Source: Brevipalpus yothersi
Taxonomy: Eukaryota; Arthropoda; Arachnida; Trombidiformes; Tenuipalpidae
DNA length: 64,000 nucleotides
Assembly (NCBI GenBank): GCA_003956705.1
Contig: QZCP01000479.1
Location: 124,001-188,000 of the forward strand
Reading direction: 5' to 3'
A model generated the notes under the pieces. That model did not search any database, was not told the DNA's origin, and saw only the letters and a program-made list of their open reading frames with translations. Shown here piece after piece: positions 50,701 through 61,952 of this stretch (positions are counted from its first letter, which is position 1; each line of letters opens with the position of its first letter). The translations under genes and the position numbers were made by a program.

Positions 50701-52529
50701 GAATTTTCTTCTTGCTCTTCATGAATTTATCGTTATATATGGGTACAAAAATGGTAGGAATATATTTTTCATCCCACAAAAACCGATTATCTCACCTCCG
50801 TTGATCCTGTCGTAGAGATGAAGATGAGTAGAACGAAGATGTTGATGCACAGTATAAATTTGTTGTTAACATGACTTGTTTATGTTCATCCGCTTTTGGA
50901 GAAGAGAGAGCGATTTTAAAAAACTTTAGAAAGTGATAAAAATAAAATCTATGATGTGTGAGTGAACTTTTATGAATAAAATGGCAGGAAAAATTTTTAT
51001 GGGATTTGATTTTCTCCACAAAATATATGTATTTCTTGACCTATATTTGAAAACACAACAAGAGAGGTGAGAGAGAAAAACCCCTGTAACAAATACACAT
51101 GCGAATGGGATTTTCACGCAACAAATACTATTTTGAGCTAGAAAAAATGTGAAAAATTCAAACAAGAAAAAATTTTTGCCCAATCTTGGTGAAGAAGAGA
51201 CAGAGATTTAGTCGGGAAGCTTTAATTAATTGGATTCGGATGCGAGTCTTCATTCAAAAATTCACCAATGACCTCATATTTTTTGCCCAACTTTTGTTTA
51301 AATTCTCAAATAAACAGATCAAAATCCAGTTTCTTGATCAGAAAAACTTTGAATCTGTCTCAATGGTGAATTTTGGATGATCCAAGAGATTTGCATCTTA
51401 CGCTCGGTATATGACTGAAATGCTTTACATATATATTCAGTTGATCGGATGAAGAGCGCATGCTGTCATTTGAGGTGGCCGAACTTTATTTTTCAACACA
51501 TTAGAATTTAGAGCTGATTAATTCTTTCTAAAACGACTCCTTAATGCGACAGTGTACGTAATCGTCACTTCCACCACTAGCAAGTACCAAATTGCACATA
51601 GAATGTCCGATAACAGTCTAAAAATACATGTAATGAGGAGGCTCTTATTGGATAATAGCAAAATTACCAAGACTCCAATTCATCTTCATCTCTCTCTCTC
51701 TCTCTCTCTCTTTGCGGTTAACTTCGTAACCAAATTTGGAGTACAGGCCGCTTCCATTTCGATTCAGCGATTCTCATCAATTTGAACTGGTTCGTTTTAT
51801 TTTCTTCAAATTGTGGCCAGTGATTGACTGAGTATGATATTTGGAATTTTACGCCGCACAATGGAATAAATTTGTTTTATCAGATCTCGAGAGAAAAACT
51901 TAATATCATTGTTGGCCAATTTTCATTCTACTAGCTTGAAATTTTCTTCCGTTCCGTTCTCCTCTTTGACTATCAATGGAAGAGAGGAGAGAAATAGAAA
52001 AAAAAGGAAGAATGAAAGAGAGAGTGAGAAAGAGTATTGACTTCCGTCTTGTTGAAATTTAAGTACACTGAACCCGAGAAAAATGCAGTCTAACTAATTA
52101 TCCAATTTTCAAAACTGGAAAATGAATGAACAAATCAATCGATCTCATGAAACGTACGATGAGTGATATTCCTGATACAGTAATCGCTATCAAGAAAACG
52201 ATGCTCAATGAGCAGAAGATACAAACGTACTTGTTTCGAGTTTCGAGAATCATCAAAAACGATGCTGAGAATTAGCAGCTTCTAGAGGAATACTTTCGCC
52301 TGGTTGAAAACTCTAGCACGAGACCTGAGAGCTTGCAGAGACTGGGAAAAAACGCCGTCTTATTGATTATCCAATTAATTGGCAAACTTGGAAATGAGCA
52401 GGTAGGTTTTGGGTAGCGAAGCGACTTTTATTTGGGTAGTTTTATGGCTAATCGGCTTCCCAAAACTCACAAAGCCTTTACCGGAAAGAGGGGGGGAGAG
52501 GTAGTGGGTGATAAGTGGTGAGATCGTTT
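50701..52529. other. Intergenic region, no gene seen
   Basis: Presumed promoter of the DSL-like gene, then AT-rich sequence. Two copies of a dispersed repeat occur near 52020-52135 and 52320-52415, with a third at about 54640-54780. Confidence 0.5.
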
Positions 52530-53427
52530 CTATAAAAAGTTCTGATTCAGGATATCTAGTAAATTATCATTGTCAAACTCCATATTATTACGCGAAATCG
52601 TCATCTGGTTCGGGCACATGGTTTGGTTCGTTTGTACGTTCTGGTTTAGCACTTGTACATTCGCATTGCTTGAGTTCGGAGTAGGAATAAGGTAGCGGTT
52701 GATACTTACTGAGTCGCTTTTCTTTTTGTACCGCGTTTTATTATTCTTACATTCACTTCTTTTAGGATCTTTGTCCAGTCCGTTGGAAGAGGAAGGGAGA
52801 GGCTTAGGGGCAAAGAAGAAGGTGGAATCCTTGTTGATTGCATTTGCATGTAATTGCTGTTATGTGGGTCGTCGTGTGCAATATTAGTCTGTCCCTTCTT
52901 GCTGACACTTGTGTGCAAAAGTGGCAGATCCATTTCTTTTGACGAAAGCACATTTCTTTGATGATGATCAACTCCATTATCACTATTAATGTTTTTGGAA
53001 ACTTCATTGACCATACTCTGAAGATTATCCATAAGATGTTCATCGGTGTTGGTGAAAGTATCGTCTTGTCTAGAGGGTTGGTTTCCCATAACTCTCGGAC
53101 ACTTACCGGTCTCCCCTCGATTTCCGCCGCTTGCGACCAGAACATGGGGCACTTCATTTGGGTCATCCAGAACACATTCGTCACTTTGTCTGCTGTTTTC
53201 CATCCCGATATCTGCACGAGATCCATTCCCGATGGTGTCGGAGGAATCCATTCATCTCTCACCTGATCCTCTTTTGCCGATGTTAACCTCTCTACGTTTG
53301 TTCCAAAAATTCCTGGACCAATTTCTTTCCTATCGAACACCTCGTCGATAGCCTGTTGAACTTCCTCTTCCTCTGTGCGTGTTACCTCTAGAGTATCGGC
53401 CTCTACCTGTCCAATTTCGACGCTCAT
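52530..53427 (-). CDS. Unrecognised spliced gene, acidic N-terminus
   Basis: No family recognised. The start MSVEIGQVEADTLEVTRTEE opens a frame through about 53260 (..VERLTSAKEDQ). From about 53250 a different frame has the more natural hydrophilic composition (NSRQSDECVLDDPNEVPHVL.. to ..KRGTKRKATQ). It ends at a donor (ACTCA|gtaagt, exon end 52710) and continues after a 41-nt intron in 52530-52668, ending ..MEFDNDNLLDILNQNFL then TAG, in the correct phase. The junction near 53250 is unresolved: a cryptic intron, a one-base frameshift, or two overlapping ORFs. The acidic-hydrophobic C-terminus looks like an activation domain, but that is only an impression. Confidence 0.45.
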
Positions 53428-53706
53428 GATTGTGTTGGTTGAAATTCAGAAAGGTATTGACCAATTCAAGTAACTGATTTCCATCCATACACTTTTCTTA
53501 AAAGTATCATTCACTTTTAAAAATTACTCTATAATATTTGATATCTTCGATGACAGGTTCTTTTTATATATATTAACAAATGGAAAGCTTTCTGATTTAG
53601 ATTTTATTCAAATGGCTTTATTCATGGTGTTCTTATTGGCTATGTGTGCTCTGGATCGAATAGGTCAGTTATCCACAGAGAGAGAGATTTCACAATTTTT
53701 CTTTAA

Positions 53707-54192
53707 TCAATTATCCTTATCATTGATTATCTCAATGAGTGTTCTCCTTTTCTCACTGGCTGATTCTTTCTTCTCCAGAAAATTTTTCCAGAAATTATTG
53801 AAATTCACGATATAATCTTCTGGAGGCATAGTGAGACAGTAAAACTTTGTGTGTATGAACCATTCCGAGTCATGTTGAAACTCTTTATCGCAAATTCTAC
53901 ACTCTATTTTACCATATTTGCCCTTTTTCACCAGATTTTTTAATGGAATGAGATGAACATTACCTTCATACCCCAGAGCGATATCTTCCACTGTGCATAT
54001 TCGGCATAATTCTTCATGCTTTTTGAAAAATTTCCTGGCATGATTTTTACTCCAATTTTTCGGAAGGAGTCTTTTGGCTTTATTCTCTCTTTTCTCATCG
54101 ACATCTTCTACAGATTTAAAACATGCATAGATGAAATTATTGCATCCGTCTCTCTGTTGTCTGAGAGATGCTAGCATTAGCATTCTCGCCAT
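53707..54192 (-). CDS. Small C2HC zinc-finger protein (array unit A)
   Basis: 161 aa from ATG 54192. The single finger ECRICDKEFQHDSEWFIHTKFYC has Cys98, Cys101, His114 and Cys119, i.e. C-x2-C-x3-F-x8-H-x4-C; an extra CRIC pair lies at 63-66. The N-terminal half is basic and shares little with the other units. An AATAAA in the right orientation follows at about 53620. It belongs to a local family recurring at 54.9 and 58.7-62.4 kb. Function unknown; nucleic-acid binding is a guess from the finger. Confidence 0.6.
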   Translation of the reverse strand: MARMLMLASLRQQRDGCNNFIYACFKSVEDVDEKRENKAKRLLPKNWSKNHARKFFKKHEELCRICTVEDIALGYEGNVHLIPLKNLVKKGKYGKIECRICDKEFQHDSEWFIHTKFYCLTMPPEDYIVNFNNFWKNFLEKKESASEKRRTLIEIINDKDN

Positions 54193-54627
54193 ACCTTGTA
54201 TCTCTATGCTTTATTATTAACAAAAATTGGTTGAAGTGTTGCGGTGAGCGTTGTTTATTTCTGAAAAGATAGGTGAATCAAAAACGGAGGTGAATTTTCT
54301 ATACCGGATTTTTCTGATTGTTAGGTAAAATAGAGACGATCATATTTCTCATAAGAGAGTGGATTCCTCGTTCCGGACTTTATACTGAAGAATATCTTAC
54401 CTAAAATCGCTTTTCTTATTAGCTATGCTCAATGTGATATGGCTTGAGTATGTTTGTCCCGATTATTGCTGTTCTTCTCGATCGGTGAAAATCTTGTTTG
54501 TGTAATACTTGTCAATTCCTGTTCTTTCTGGCTTATTGTTTTCCGGAGTTCGTTCTACACAATTAATTTTGGATTCTTTTCTTACTCTCTACCAATCAAT
54601 GAACTGGATGAGAAAAGAGAAAGAGAA

Positions 54628-54639
<12 letters not shown>

Positions 54640-54668
<29 letters not shown>

Positions 54669-54780
54669 TTGTGTTTTATCGAAAGCTTTTAAGCACGCCA
54701 AACTTGAGAAAGACACAATCTGATTGATTTTCCAATTACTGCGAAAACTGGGAAATGGGCAAGCAAATTATTCGTAATGA
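54640..54780. repeat. Copy of a dispersed repeat next to (GA)n
   Basis: It shares the layout (GA)n - agtatt.ac - gagaaa - caatctgattgat - ccaatta - aaactgg.aaatg with sequence at 52020-52135, and its second half with 52320-52415. Identity is partial; the element type is unknown. Confidence 0.5.
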
Positions 54781-54895
54781 AAGGATGTTTGAGATGGAGG
54801 TCATTCTCCGCAAAAGTTTACCTGCGTTTTTAAGATACAGTATTGGGCTCCAGACGGAAGGTACTGAGTGTAAAAATGGAAGTTAGTGCAATGAA

Positions 54896-55228
54896 ATGCC
54901 TGTTATGGCCAAGATATTTGAAAACAGTGATCGCATTCTGTCATTATTCATGGTAGAAATGGAATCATTTGCTACCATTGGACTAATTCAACAATTTTGC
55001 AAGGAACAAGAATATTATCTACTTTCCATTCAAAACTCATTATTCTTATTGTCAAAGTGTTACGTTTCGTTTGACAATTTCTTTCATAGAGATAAGATTT
55101 GCGAATACTGTACGCATTCTTTTGGTGGGAACGAAAGTTGGATAGACCATGTGAGCGCTGGAAATTGTTATCTTGAAAATCCGAAAATTCATACAGAACT
55201 ATTTGATGGAATAAGAGTTCTAAATTGA
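54896..55228 (+). CDS. Small C2HC zinc-finger protein (array unit B, inverted)
   Basis: 110 aa from ATG 54896. Finger ICEYCTHSFGGNESWIDHVS..C with Cys69, Cys72, His85 and Cys91 (C-x2-C-x3-F-x8-H-x5-C). Upstream of it, SIQNSLFLLSKCYVSFDNFF aligns with the FFDQHLW..-type box of the other units. It is the only unit on the plus strand. AATAAA signals follow at about 55232 and 55247, and the retrotransposon 3' end abuts it. An upstream 5' exon is possible. Confidence 0.6.
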   Translation: MPVMAKIFENSDRILSLFMVEMESFATIGLIQQFCKEQEYYLLSIQNSLFLLSKCYVSFDNFFHRDKICEYCTHSFGGNESWIDHVSAGNCYLENPKIHTELFDGIRVLN

Positions 55229-55259
55229 AAGAATAAAATCAATGGAAAATAAATGTCTT

Positions 55260-58200
55260 TTGTTTTGTCTCTTTTTATTTGGATCACGGCTTTCGTTCAA
55301 CAATCCCATTCATTCTCAGACTTCTTCTCATAAAATTGGCTAATGCTCTGAGATCATACATGCTGGTGATTGATTGTAAGAGCTTAGTGGAGCCGTTGAT
55401 GGGCTTTGTGTCTCTAATGAATTCCAGGACGAGAGATCTATTTAAGGAGCAAAAGTAAATAATGTGTCTTGTAGACAAGATCTTGGAACATCTGCAGACT
55501 GATCTTTGTGTCTATTGATGCCAACCGCCCTTGATCAAATTTATATCATCCAATATATTGATTTCAAACTTCCAAACCACCAAATCTTCAATGATTTCCT
55601 CATGTAATTGATTGAAGTCTAAGTTTCTATCCAAGAATTCACTTGTAAGGTAAGGGCAGCCCGATCGTGGAGTGGCCATTTTTCCCTTATGTTCAAAGAT
55701 GAACCAACAGGTAGAAGATCTTTGAATAGCAGCTAAGAGAATGGATCTTTCCTGGATCAAGAGTGACTCTATGATATTAATATTGGTGGACAGAATGATT
55801 TTTGGATAATCCTCAAGATCCATGATCAGATTGCAAAATGCTATATTCATCGCTTCCAAAAAAGATTAAGAATACAGAATGAGGACTTAATGTTGATTTC
55901 ATTCTCATAGAATTCAATCCAAAATCTTGATTTTAGCACAAGGTATCTCATTCGGATAACGGGAATCGATTGTTGGGAAAGAATGTCGAAGGTCGATTCT
56001 CCAATCTCAATCATTTTGTTCGTGCTATTGCAGATATCGTGGAAGGAAATTTGTGATATGATATCGTCAATTGCGACTTTCTGATGATATGTTGGAGTCA
56101 GAAGATTATGTCTGCAAGCTTTCAGATAGGCCAAGAGGACGACGTCTTCTGGATAAGATGAGGACAAAACTTGAAGAATTATTTTCCGTCTGTACGTACC
56201 AACAATATTCGTGATGAGACTACCGGTTGATAAACATTGTTTGACGATGCGTTGGTTAGTAAATCCATGAATCAGTGGGGCGTAATACCTTAGCAATGAA
56301 TTACATGATACTTCATAGATGTAGGAAAAGACTCGAGCTGGACAGCTAGCTATCGCGCAACTCTTCCTTCTAATAACCAAACTCATGATTTCCAGTTTTC
56401 TCTCCAGAGAGAAGGTGATATTGTTCGGATGGCCGTTAAAGATTTTGACTCCAAGAAAAGTGATGTAATCTTGGGTAGGAAGGAATAAAATGATGTTCTT
56501 ATTAGAGGAGATGATGATACATTTACATTTCTCCTTGTTGACCGAAAGACCAAGGAGATCAAGTTGGTTCTCAATGATTCTAAGCACTTTAGCTCTGATT
56601 TTTTCTTGAAGAAAGAATAGATCAGGTTCGTTGTTGACGATGCATCCTATGCCCTCGTAGATGAACTCTTGAGAGACCAGCAAAATATCATCTGCAGACT
56701 TGAATGTTTCAAATTCGAAATCCTCGATTTTTTGAAGATGGACGTGTCTGGTTGCGCTATTATATAGAATCGGTCCTGTAAAGCTCCCTTGCCAGGAGCC
56801 TCTGGAGTGAGATTTCATGATTGTATCGCCTCCATCTGAGGTGTAACATGTTTTGCGATTACATAGTAGATAATTGAGAAACCCACATACATAAGGTGAA
56901 ATGCCTTTCTCAGTCAACCCCTCGAAAGCCGAGACAGGGTTGGGATTCTCGAAAGCGTTAGCCACATCAATAGAGATGAGGATTCTAAATCTTTTGAATC
57001 TTCTCTTGAGGTTGAAAAAATAGTTCGAGAGTTTGACAAAAATGTCTCGAGATCTTTTACCTTCGGTGAAGCCATATTGGTGTGGAAAAGATGAATAACC
57101 TGTACATCTTTTGATGATAGCTAACGAATAGGCATCCAAAGCCCGAGAAAAAGGATGAATAATGACAACGGGATGATATTTCTCGCCACCACTCTTCTCT
57201 ATCAACACCATCCTACTAATGATGTATCGCTGATTAATATAGCCGGATCTAAACATTCTTTCAAATAGGAAACGAATTGACATATCCTTTTCTAGTAGAA
57301 TGCCGAGGCACTTGCCAGTCATAAAAGAGTGGAAGATAACATCTTTCTTTTTCAATTTTGAAGCGATCCACATTCATTCCTTATTCAAAAGTTGAGGAAT
57401 CGGGCAATCAATTTTTTCCCTAGAGAATTTCGATTGTTGAGTCATCGGAGGGTGAAAATCATCGAGAAGTTTTGCTTTATTTTTTTCAACGAATCCTTGT
57501 GACTCGTAATGATATCATCTCTTATCTTCGACCAATTCTTTCCAATTATTTTCTCGGCGATCATCCAACATGGTGTTTTAGGATTTTAGATGAACTTGAT
57601 GAGTCTGGCTTTCGCATTAGAAGAGTATCTTCTCATTTCAAGAGTACATTTCTCTAATCGATGAGTTAATTGGCATAAAAGATTGTACTTGATGATGTTA
57701 TTAACTCTGAGTCTATGAATTTTCTTTTTAAACTTCTTTCTCTCATGACCTAGATGATTGAAGCCGGAAGGACGGTTAAGATGGTCAATCGAACACATAT
57801 TCATCAAATTAGTAACGTGAGCATCAAGTTTCAAGATGGCAAAATCTAGATCGGGATCATCATGTTGCATAAATGGAAATTGTAAGCAAATAATTGATAA
57901 TGTGTCGTAATCAAATCTGATGTTCTTTTTTTTCACTGATCTCGTCATCTTGAAAGAGACTGCTAAAGCTCTGTGGTCTGAAACCATTAATTCGTGACAT
58001 GATCAAATGCAGCCCTGTCTCTGGAACAGAAGATAACATCGATCCAATATAAATTCGCATCCCTAGAGTAAGTCCAATGATCATAGGTGAGAGGAAAAGA
58101 ATTTTTCATATTGAACTTGGCAAGTATGTTGAGGAGGGGTGTTGAGTGAGTTCTGACTCTGTTCGGGCTCCATAGTGGGTGTTCAAAATTACAATCACCC

Positions 58201-58751
58201 AAAAGATAAACATCGTGGCCGGTAAAACGGTTAGTCGTGATGTCTATGATGGACGAGTATAAGCGATCATAATTAACTTCCCATGGCCTGGAGTAGAATT
58301 CGATGACGCCAATCTGACGATCAAAATTAGTTCCTCTGATGGCGACAATATCCAGATCTGATGGTTGAGCGGCTAATTGCCAATTACCATGGGCAAAAAT
58401 CAGACAATTGTTGTTGATCAAAACGTTAGATGACGGAAGTGGATTTTTAATATGAGGGTAACTATGATTATACAGGTCACATGCACCGGCACAAAAGATG
58501 TCTGATTGTTTGGAGAGTACCACCCCAATCAAGTCGACCATGGCCCTGGGACTATGACGAATATTGGCATGAAAGATGTTAAACATTGTCAAAATTCTTT
58601 CGCTTGAATGCTGACACTTGAGGGCTTTCGATTTCTTTAAAAGTTTCAATGTTTTCAAAAATCGAGATTGAAAAGCATTCGGCGAGAGAGATGTGTTCTT
58701 TGAAATTAGATCTTTTGGAAAAGTTTGCACCGCGAATGACGCAGTGGGCAC
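55260..58751 (-). mobile_element. Decayed non-LTR (APE/RT) retrotransposon
   Basis: Minus-strand LINE-type element. In 5' to 3' order: AP endonuclease domain (58751-57987; NIFHANIRHS, GDCNFEHPLWS, WTYSRDANLYWIDVIFCS), its catalytic SDHRAL carried in a shifted frame (57987-57586), a short linker with stops, reverse transcriptase (57373-55847), and a C-terminal C-x-C-x6-H-x4-C segment (CRCSKILSTRHIIYFC, about 55460). At least two frameshifts and an in-frame stop make it inactive. The domain order and C-terminal CCHC fit the jockey/R1/LOA group; the clade cannot be fixed without alignment. No clear poly(A) tail or target-site duplication was found. Its 5' end lies at or inside zinc-finger unit C. 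Confidence 0.85.
55847..57373 (-). pseudogene. Reverse transcriptase ORF of the retrotransposon
   Basis: 508 codons with RT motifs: HQYGFTEGKRSRDIF (motif 2a region), ISIDVANAFENPNP (A), GSWQGSFTGPILYN (B; usually PQGS), FKSADDILLVSQ (C) and LGLSVNKEKCKCI (D). Motif C reads SADD instead of F/YADD, and motif B has WQGS for PQGS, consistent with decay. A TGA lies immediately upstream in frame, so the original ORF was longer. Confidence 0.85.
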
Positions 58752-59107
58752 TAAGTATTGAGTTCGATGCTTCTAGGAGGATTATCTTTTTTGAGCACTT
58801 TTACTGGAACCAACCAACACTTTTGATCAAAGCAAATGACGGCCCAGTCAGATGTATTAATGTATTGGTCAAAACGGGCGATATAATAATGAATATCGAT
58901 GTCTGTGATTGGCCAATAAATGCTAGTGGATCTTTTGAGGAAGTTCAACAAATTATCGTACACTTCACGATCGACGTGATGACGGATTTTATCACAATAT
59001 TCATTCAGTAATGAAGCCGAAATGGTCCTTATGATAACATCGGCTTTCCAGTGAAAGAATAGAGTGAACACAAGGTAAAAATTGTTTGTTTGAATCACTT
59101 TTGACAC
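58751..59107 (-). pseudogene. C2HC family unit C, truncated
   Basis: An open frame without a good ATG. LLNEYCDKIRHHVDREVYDN aligns with the unit start (TLRKFDEKIRYL, ILRHFDKEFNKL), and DWAVICFDQKCWLV with the FFDQHLW box, but the frame stops before any finger, where the retrotransposon ORF begins. The finger was probably lost when the element inserted. Sequence at 59108-59323 may hold a further, strongly degenerate unit (SFRYVSADTFHLHVHQC). Confidence 0.45.
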
Positions 59108-59323
59108 TAACTGTAATCAATGTTGAGTACAAGTGATCCAGAAAGAAATGAAAACATTGATGGACATGAAGATGGAAAGTGTCTGCAGAAACATAGCGAA
59201 ACGAAAGTTTCATGAAGACCATTTCGTAAGTTGAATATCTATCAAAATGCAGTTCGCACAACCACCACTTTGGCAGGCTCTTGCACTCAGAGTTTTTGGA
59301 GGGAAAGTTTTGCGAATCATTAA

Positions 59324-59698
59324 TCAATTAAGATGATTAAATGAGATTGTCTTGATCACACACTTGTTCAAGATGATGTGGTTGATTGCTTTAATGTATG
59401 TGACAAATCTGTTCGAGCACAATGGACACGAAAATGATTGTGAGTTTTTGATGACACTTCGTGTGAATAATAAATCTGGTGTACAGCACCATAAGTGTTG
59501 GTCAAAGAAGATCGGGATGAAGTTTCGATCAATTTTTCTCCATAAACTCACAATCTCATTGATGCACGGAAAATATGGCTCCAGACGAACTTTTATGATG
59601 GACGATTCTTTTATTATCTTTTTATACGAGTAATACTTTGGACTCAGTTTATTGAATTCTTTATCAAAGTGTCTTAGAATTGTTATCGAATTCATCAT
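59324..59698 (-). CDS. Small C2HC zinc-finger protein (array unit D)
   Basis: 124 aa, intact. N-terminal ILRHFDKEFNKLSPKYYSYK, box IPIFFDQHLWCCTPDLLF (about 61-78), then the finger SCPLCSNRFVTYIKAINH..C with Cys91, Cys94, His107 and Cys113. It starts 3 bp after the stop of unit G and in the same frame, separated only by TGA and one codon. Unknown function. Confidence 0.6.
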   Translation of the reverse strand: MMNSITILRHFDKEFNKLSPKYYSYKKIIKESSIIKVRLEPYFPCINEIVSLWRKIDRNFIPIFFDQHLWCCTPDLLFTRSVIKNSQSFSCPLCSNRFVTYIKAINHIILNKCVIKTISFNHLN

Positions 59699-59701
59699 TC
59701 T

Positions 59702-60141
59702 TCACGCGTGAATGCCGTAAGAGAAAGAGAAGCTTATCCTCTCTGAAACAATGTTTGCCAAAATATTGCCGTTCATATACGGAATCAAAGTCAGACATTT
59801 AACCTCGTAAAAATGATTTTTGAACGAAACTATATCAAAATATATCTGATCACAAATTATGCATTTGAACCCTATAGGATCATGTATTGGATCTATTTTG
59901 GTGTAAAGATAATCAAAGTCGCATAAAAAAAGATGTTCTTCGAAAAAAACGGAATGTATATTGGATTCAAAGGAGTGAAAATGGACCTAATCATCGAGTA
60001 ACACTGATCTATTTCGTGTGGCTGTATGAGAAAGCGCGATTTTCGATAGAGGTGAGTTACAATACGCGATTTAGCATTATCAGTGAATAGATACCGTATT
60101 TTTTCATCAAATTTGCGTAGAGTTCCCAGTGACAAAATCAT
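59702..60141 (-). pseudogene. C2HC family unit G with frameshift at a T7 run
   Basis: It begins at ATG 60141 (MILSLGTLRKFDEKIRYLFT) and reads to ..NPIYIPFF, where a run of seven T (minus strand, about 59939-59945) shifts the frame. The adjacent frame then continues EEHLFLCDFDYLYTKIDP and the finger KCIICDQIYFDIVSFKNHF..C (C-x2-C-x3-Y-x8-H-x5-C), ending at TGA 59702-59704. A one-base homopolymer indel explains it, either a real mutation or a sequencing error. Confidence 0.6.
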
Positions 60142-61887
60142 TGTGAATAAGGCTCCCGATCTCTTGGGTCAAGCAGTTCTTCTCTGGTTTGTGGTGAGTT
60201 GTTGAGTTGTTGAGAATTAAAACTTCGCACTCGTTGTTCGTGAAATGGTCACGAAAATTGTCAAACTCTTGGAATTTTGCTTTGCACAAACGACACTGTA
60301 AACATCCTTTTTTCTTTACACTTTCTGGGAATGTAGATCGTTCGACAAGTCTGAATGGATCGCGAAAGTATATACAGGGTGTTTCATAATGATATCTCCT
60401 CTGAGAATTGTCAATAACTTTTGATTGCAATGAGTCAGAGATTCGAAATTTCATATACAGATAGCTGAAGACTGACAAAGTTTTTTGACATATGACATGA
60501 GGTCAAATTCCAAATTTTTCTTGAAATTCCGTGAGGTCAAAGTTTGCTATGGTTTTTTCACCATTATCTGGCAATATCTTACAAGCCAAACATGATACCA
60601 GCATTTTCATGCCACTTTTGAGTTGTCATCAAGAATGTCACCATGATCCATGCTTTTGAGGACTCAAAAATTGAGAAAAAAAATTAAACTCTCTCATAGC
60701 CTAGCTAGTGAAGGGAGGAGTTTCGAGCCATAAATGTTTCGATAAACTTATGCTCTTCAATTTTTCTGAAGTCGCTGGGTTCGATAACTCACAAGAAAGT
60801 AAGAAATTTAGAATTGGTCTGATTTACTAGCCCTGTGTGAGAACCTTCATTCGCATAATCATCGGCTCATTTGATAGTAGGGAGTACCAGGTGAACAGAT
60901 TTTTTCTCGAGATATCAAGGATTAAGGGTTAGATATGCATTGGAATTTTTCCAATTTCAAACTATCAGCCGAATATCTATCACGAAGTCATCATTAATAA
61001 TTTTCTACTTTGGACAACAATTGATTAGACTTTCATAATTTTTCCATTCTCTTGATCTCAACTGAGTTTTGGTGCGAGGTCCAAGAAAATCAAGATCTAA
61101 CACAAATTCTTTTTGGTTTCTTCGATAGAGAATTCCATCATTAGAGATGAGTCGTTACACTAAGAAACAAGCAAATGATATTTATGATGCTTACATGCGC
61201 TCGAAGTCTATCAAACTCATTGGAATTCTGACTCATTGAATTCTTCATCAGTATTCTCCCAAGCTCGATGACCTCCATAATAAGTTCTCTGAAGCCCCAT
61301 TAGCTTATTACATCATAATTATCTCTGTTTGAGCCATATTTAACCAGGGATTCCCGTGATGATGACAATACGTTGGCTACGAAGAAGATTTGTGGCTCGA
61401 AACTCCTCCCTTCACTAGCTAGGCTATGAGAGAGTTTAATTTTTTTTCTCAATTTTTGAGTCCTCAAAAGCATGGATCATGGTGACATTCTTGATGACAA
61501 CTCAAAAGTGTCATGAAAATGCTGGTATCATGTTTGGCTTGTAAGATATTGCCAGATAATGGTGAAAAAACCATAGCAAACTTTGACCTCACGGAATTTC
61601 AAGAAAAATTTGGAATTTGACCTCATGTCATATGTCAAAAAACTTTGTCAGTCTTCAGCTATCTGTATATGAAATTTCGAATCTCTGACTCATTGCAATC
61701 AAAAGTTATTGACAATTCTCAGAGGAGATATCATTATGAAACACCCTGTATAGAAACTCCACACTATTGGAATTAATGGAAAACTGACAAGCCCGTCAAT
61801 AAGACTATCAATAACGTAATTGGTGAGGTTGATCTTTATTTTATGTGAGCATCTCTCATTAAGAATAGTTGTGAATTCAATGTCCAC
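60107..61887 (-). pseudogene. C2HC family unit E, split by a foldback transposon
   Basis: The N-terminal part (ILNERCSHKIKINLTNYVID.. SFPLIPIVWSFY) lies at 61749-61887 and the C-terminal part (RDPFRLVERSTFPES.. QCRLCKAKFQEFDNFRDHF..C) at 60107-60374. The 1374 bp element between them fits a TA-target insertion. The 5' part starts after a stop without a good ATG. The 3' end overlaps the start of unit G by 35 bp in another frame. Confidence 0.6.
60375..61748. mobile_element. 1.37 kb foldback element with 361-bp terminal inverted repeats
   Basis: The ends are CAGGGTGTTTCATAA.. and its reverse complement; the arms are 60375-60735 and 61388-61748, nearly identical (one mismatch noticed). They are flanked by TATA on both sides, fitting TA target-site duplication as in Tc1/mariner (IS630) elements. 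The 650 bp core has no intact transposase; a short frame at about 61148 reads MSRYTKKQANDIYDAYMRSK then soon stops, and may be a transposase N-terminal remnant. It is probably non-autonomous, and recent, judging by arm identity. Confidence 0.9.
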
Positions 61888-61952
61888 ATTTTCTTCAGTC
61901 TAGTCATATACACTAGCACAATATTCCCAAAGTTTGGCTGAAGAAAAGCTAA

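Noticed and set aside
49535..50815. Plus-strand frames opposite the DSL-like exon and its 5' flank
   Set aside because: Low-complexity antisense shadows (Asp/Glu or Leu runs) of Ser-rich minus-strand sequence.
53612..53815. Hydrophobic plus-strand frame (MALFMVFLLAMCALDR..)
   Set aside because: Overlaps the 3' end of zinc-finger unit A on the other strand; no supporting signals.
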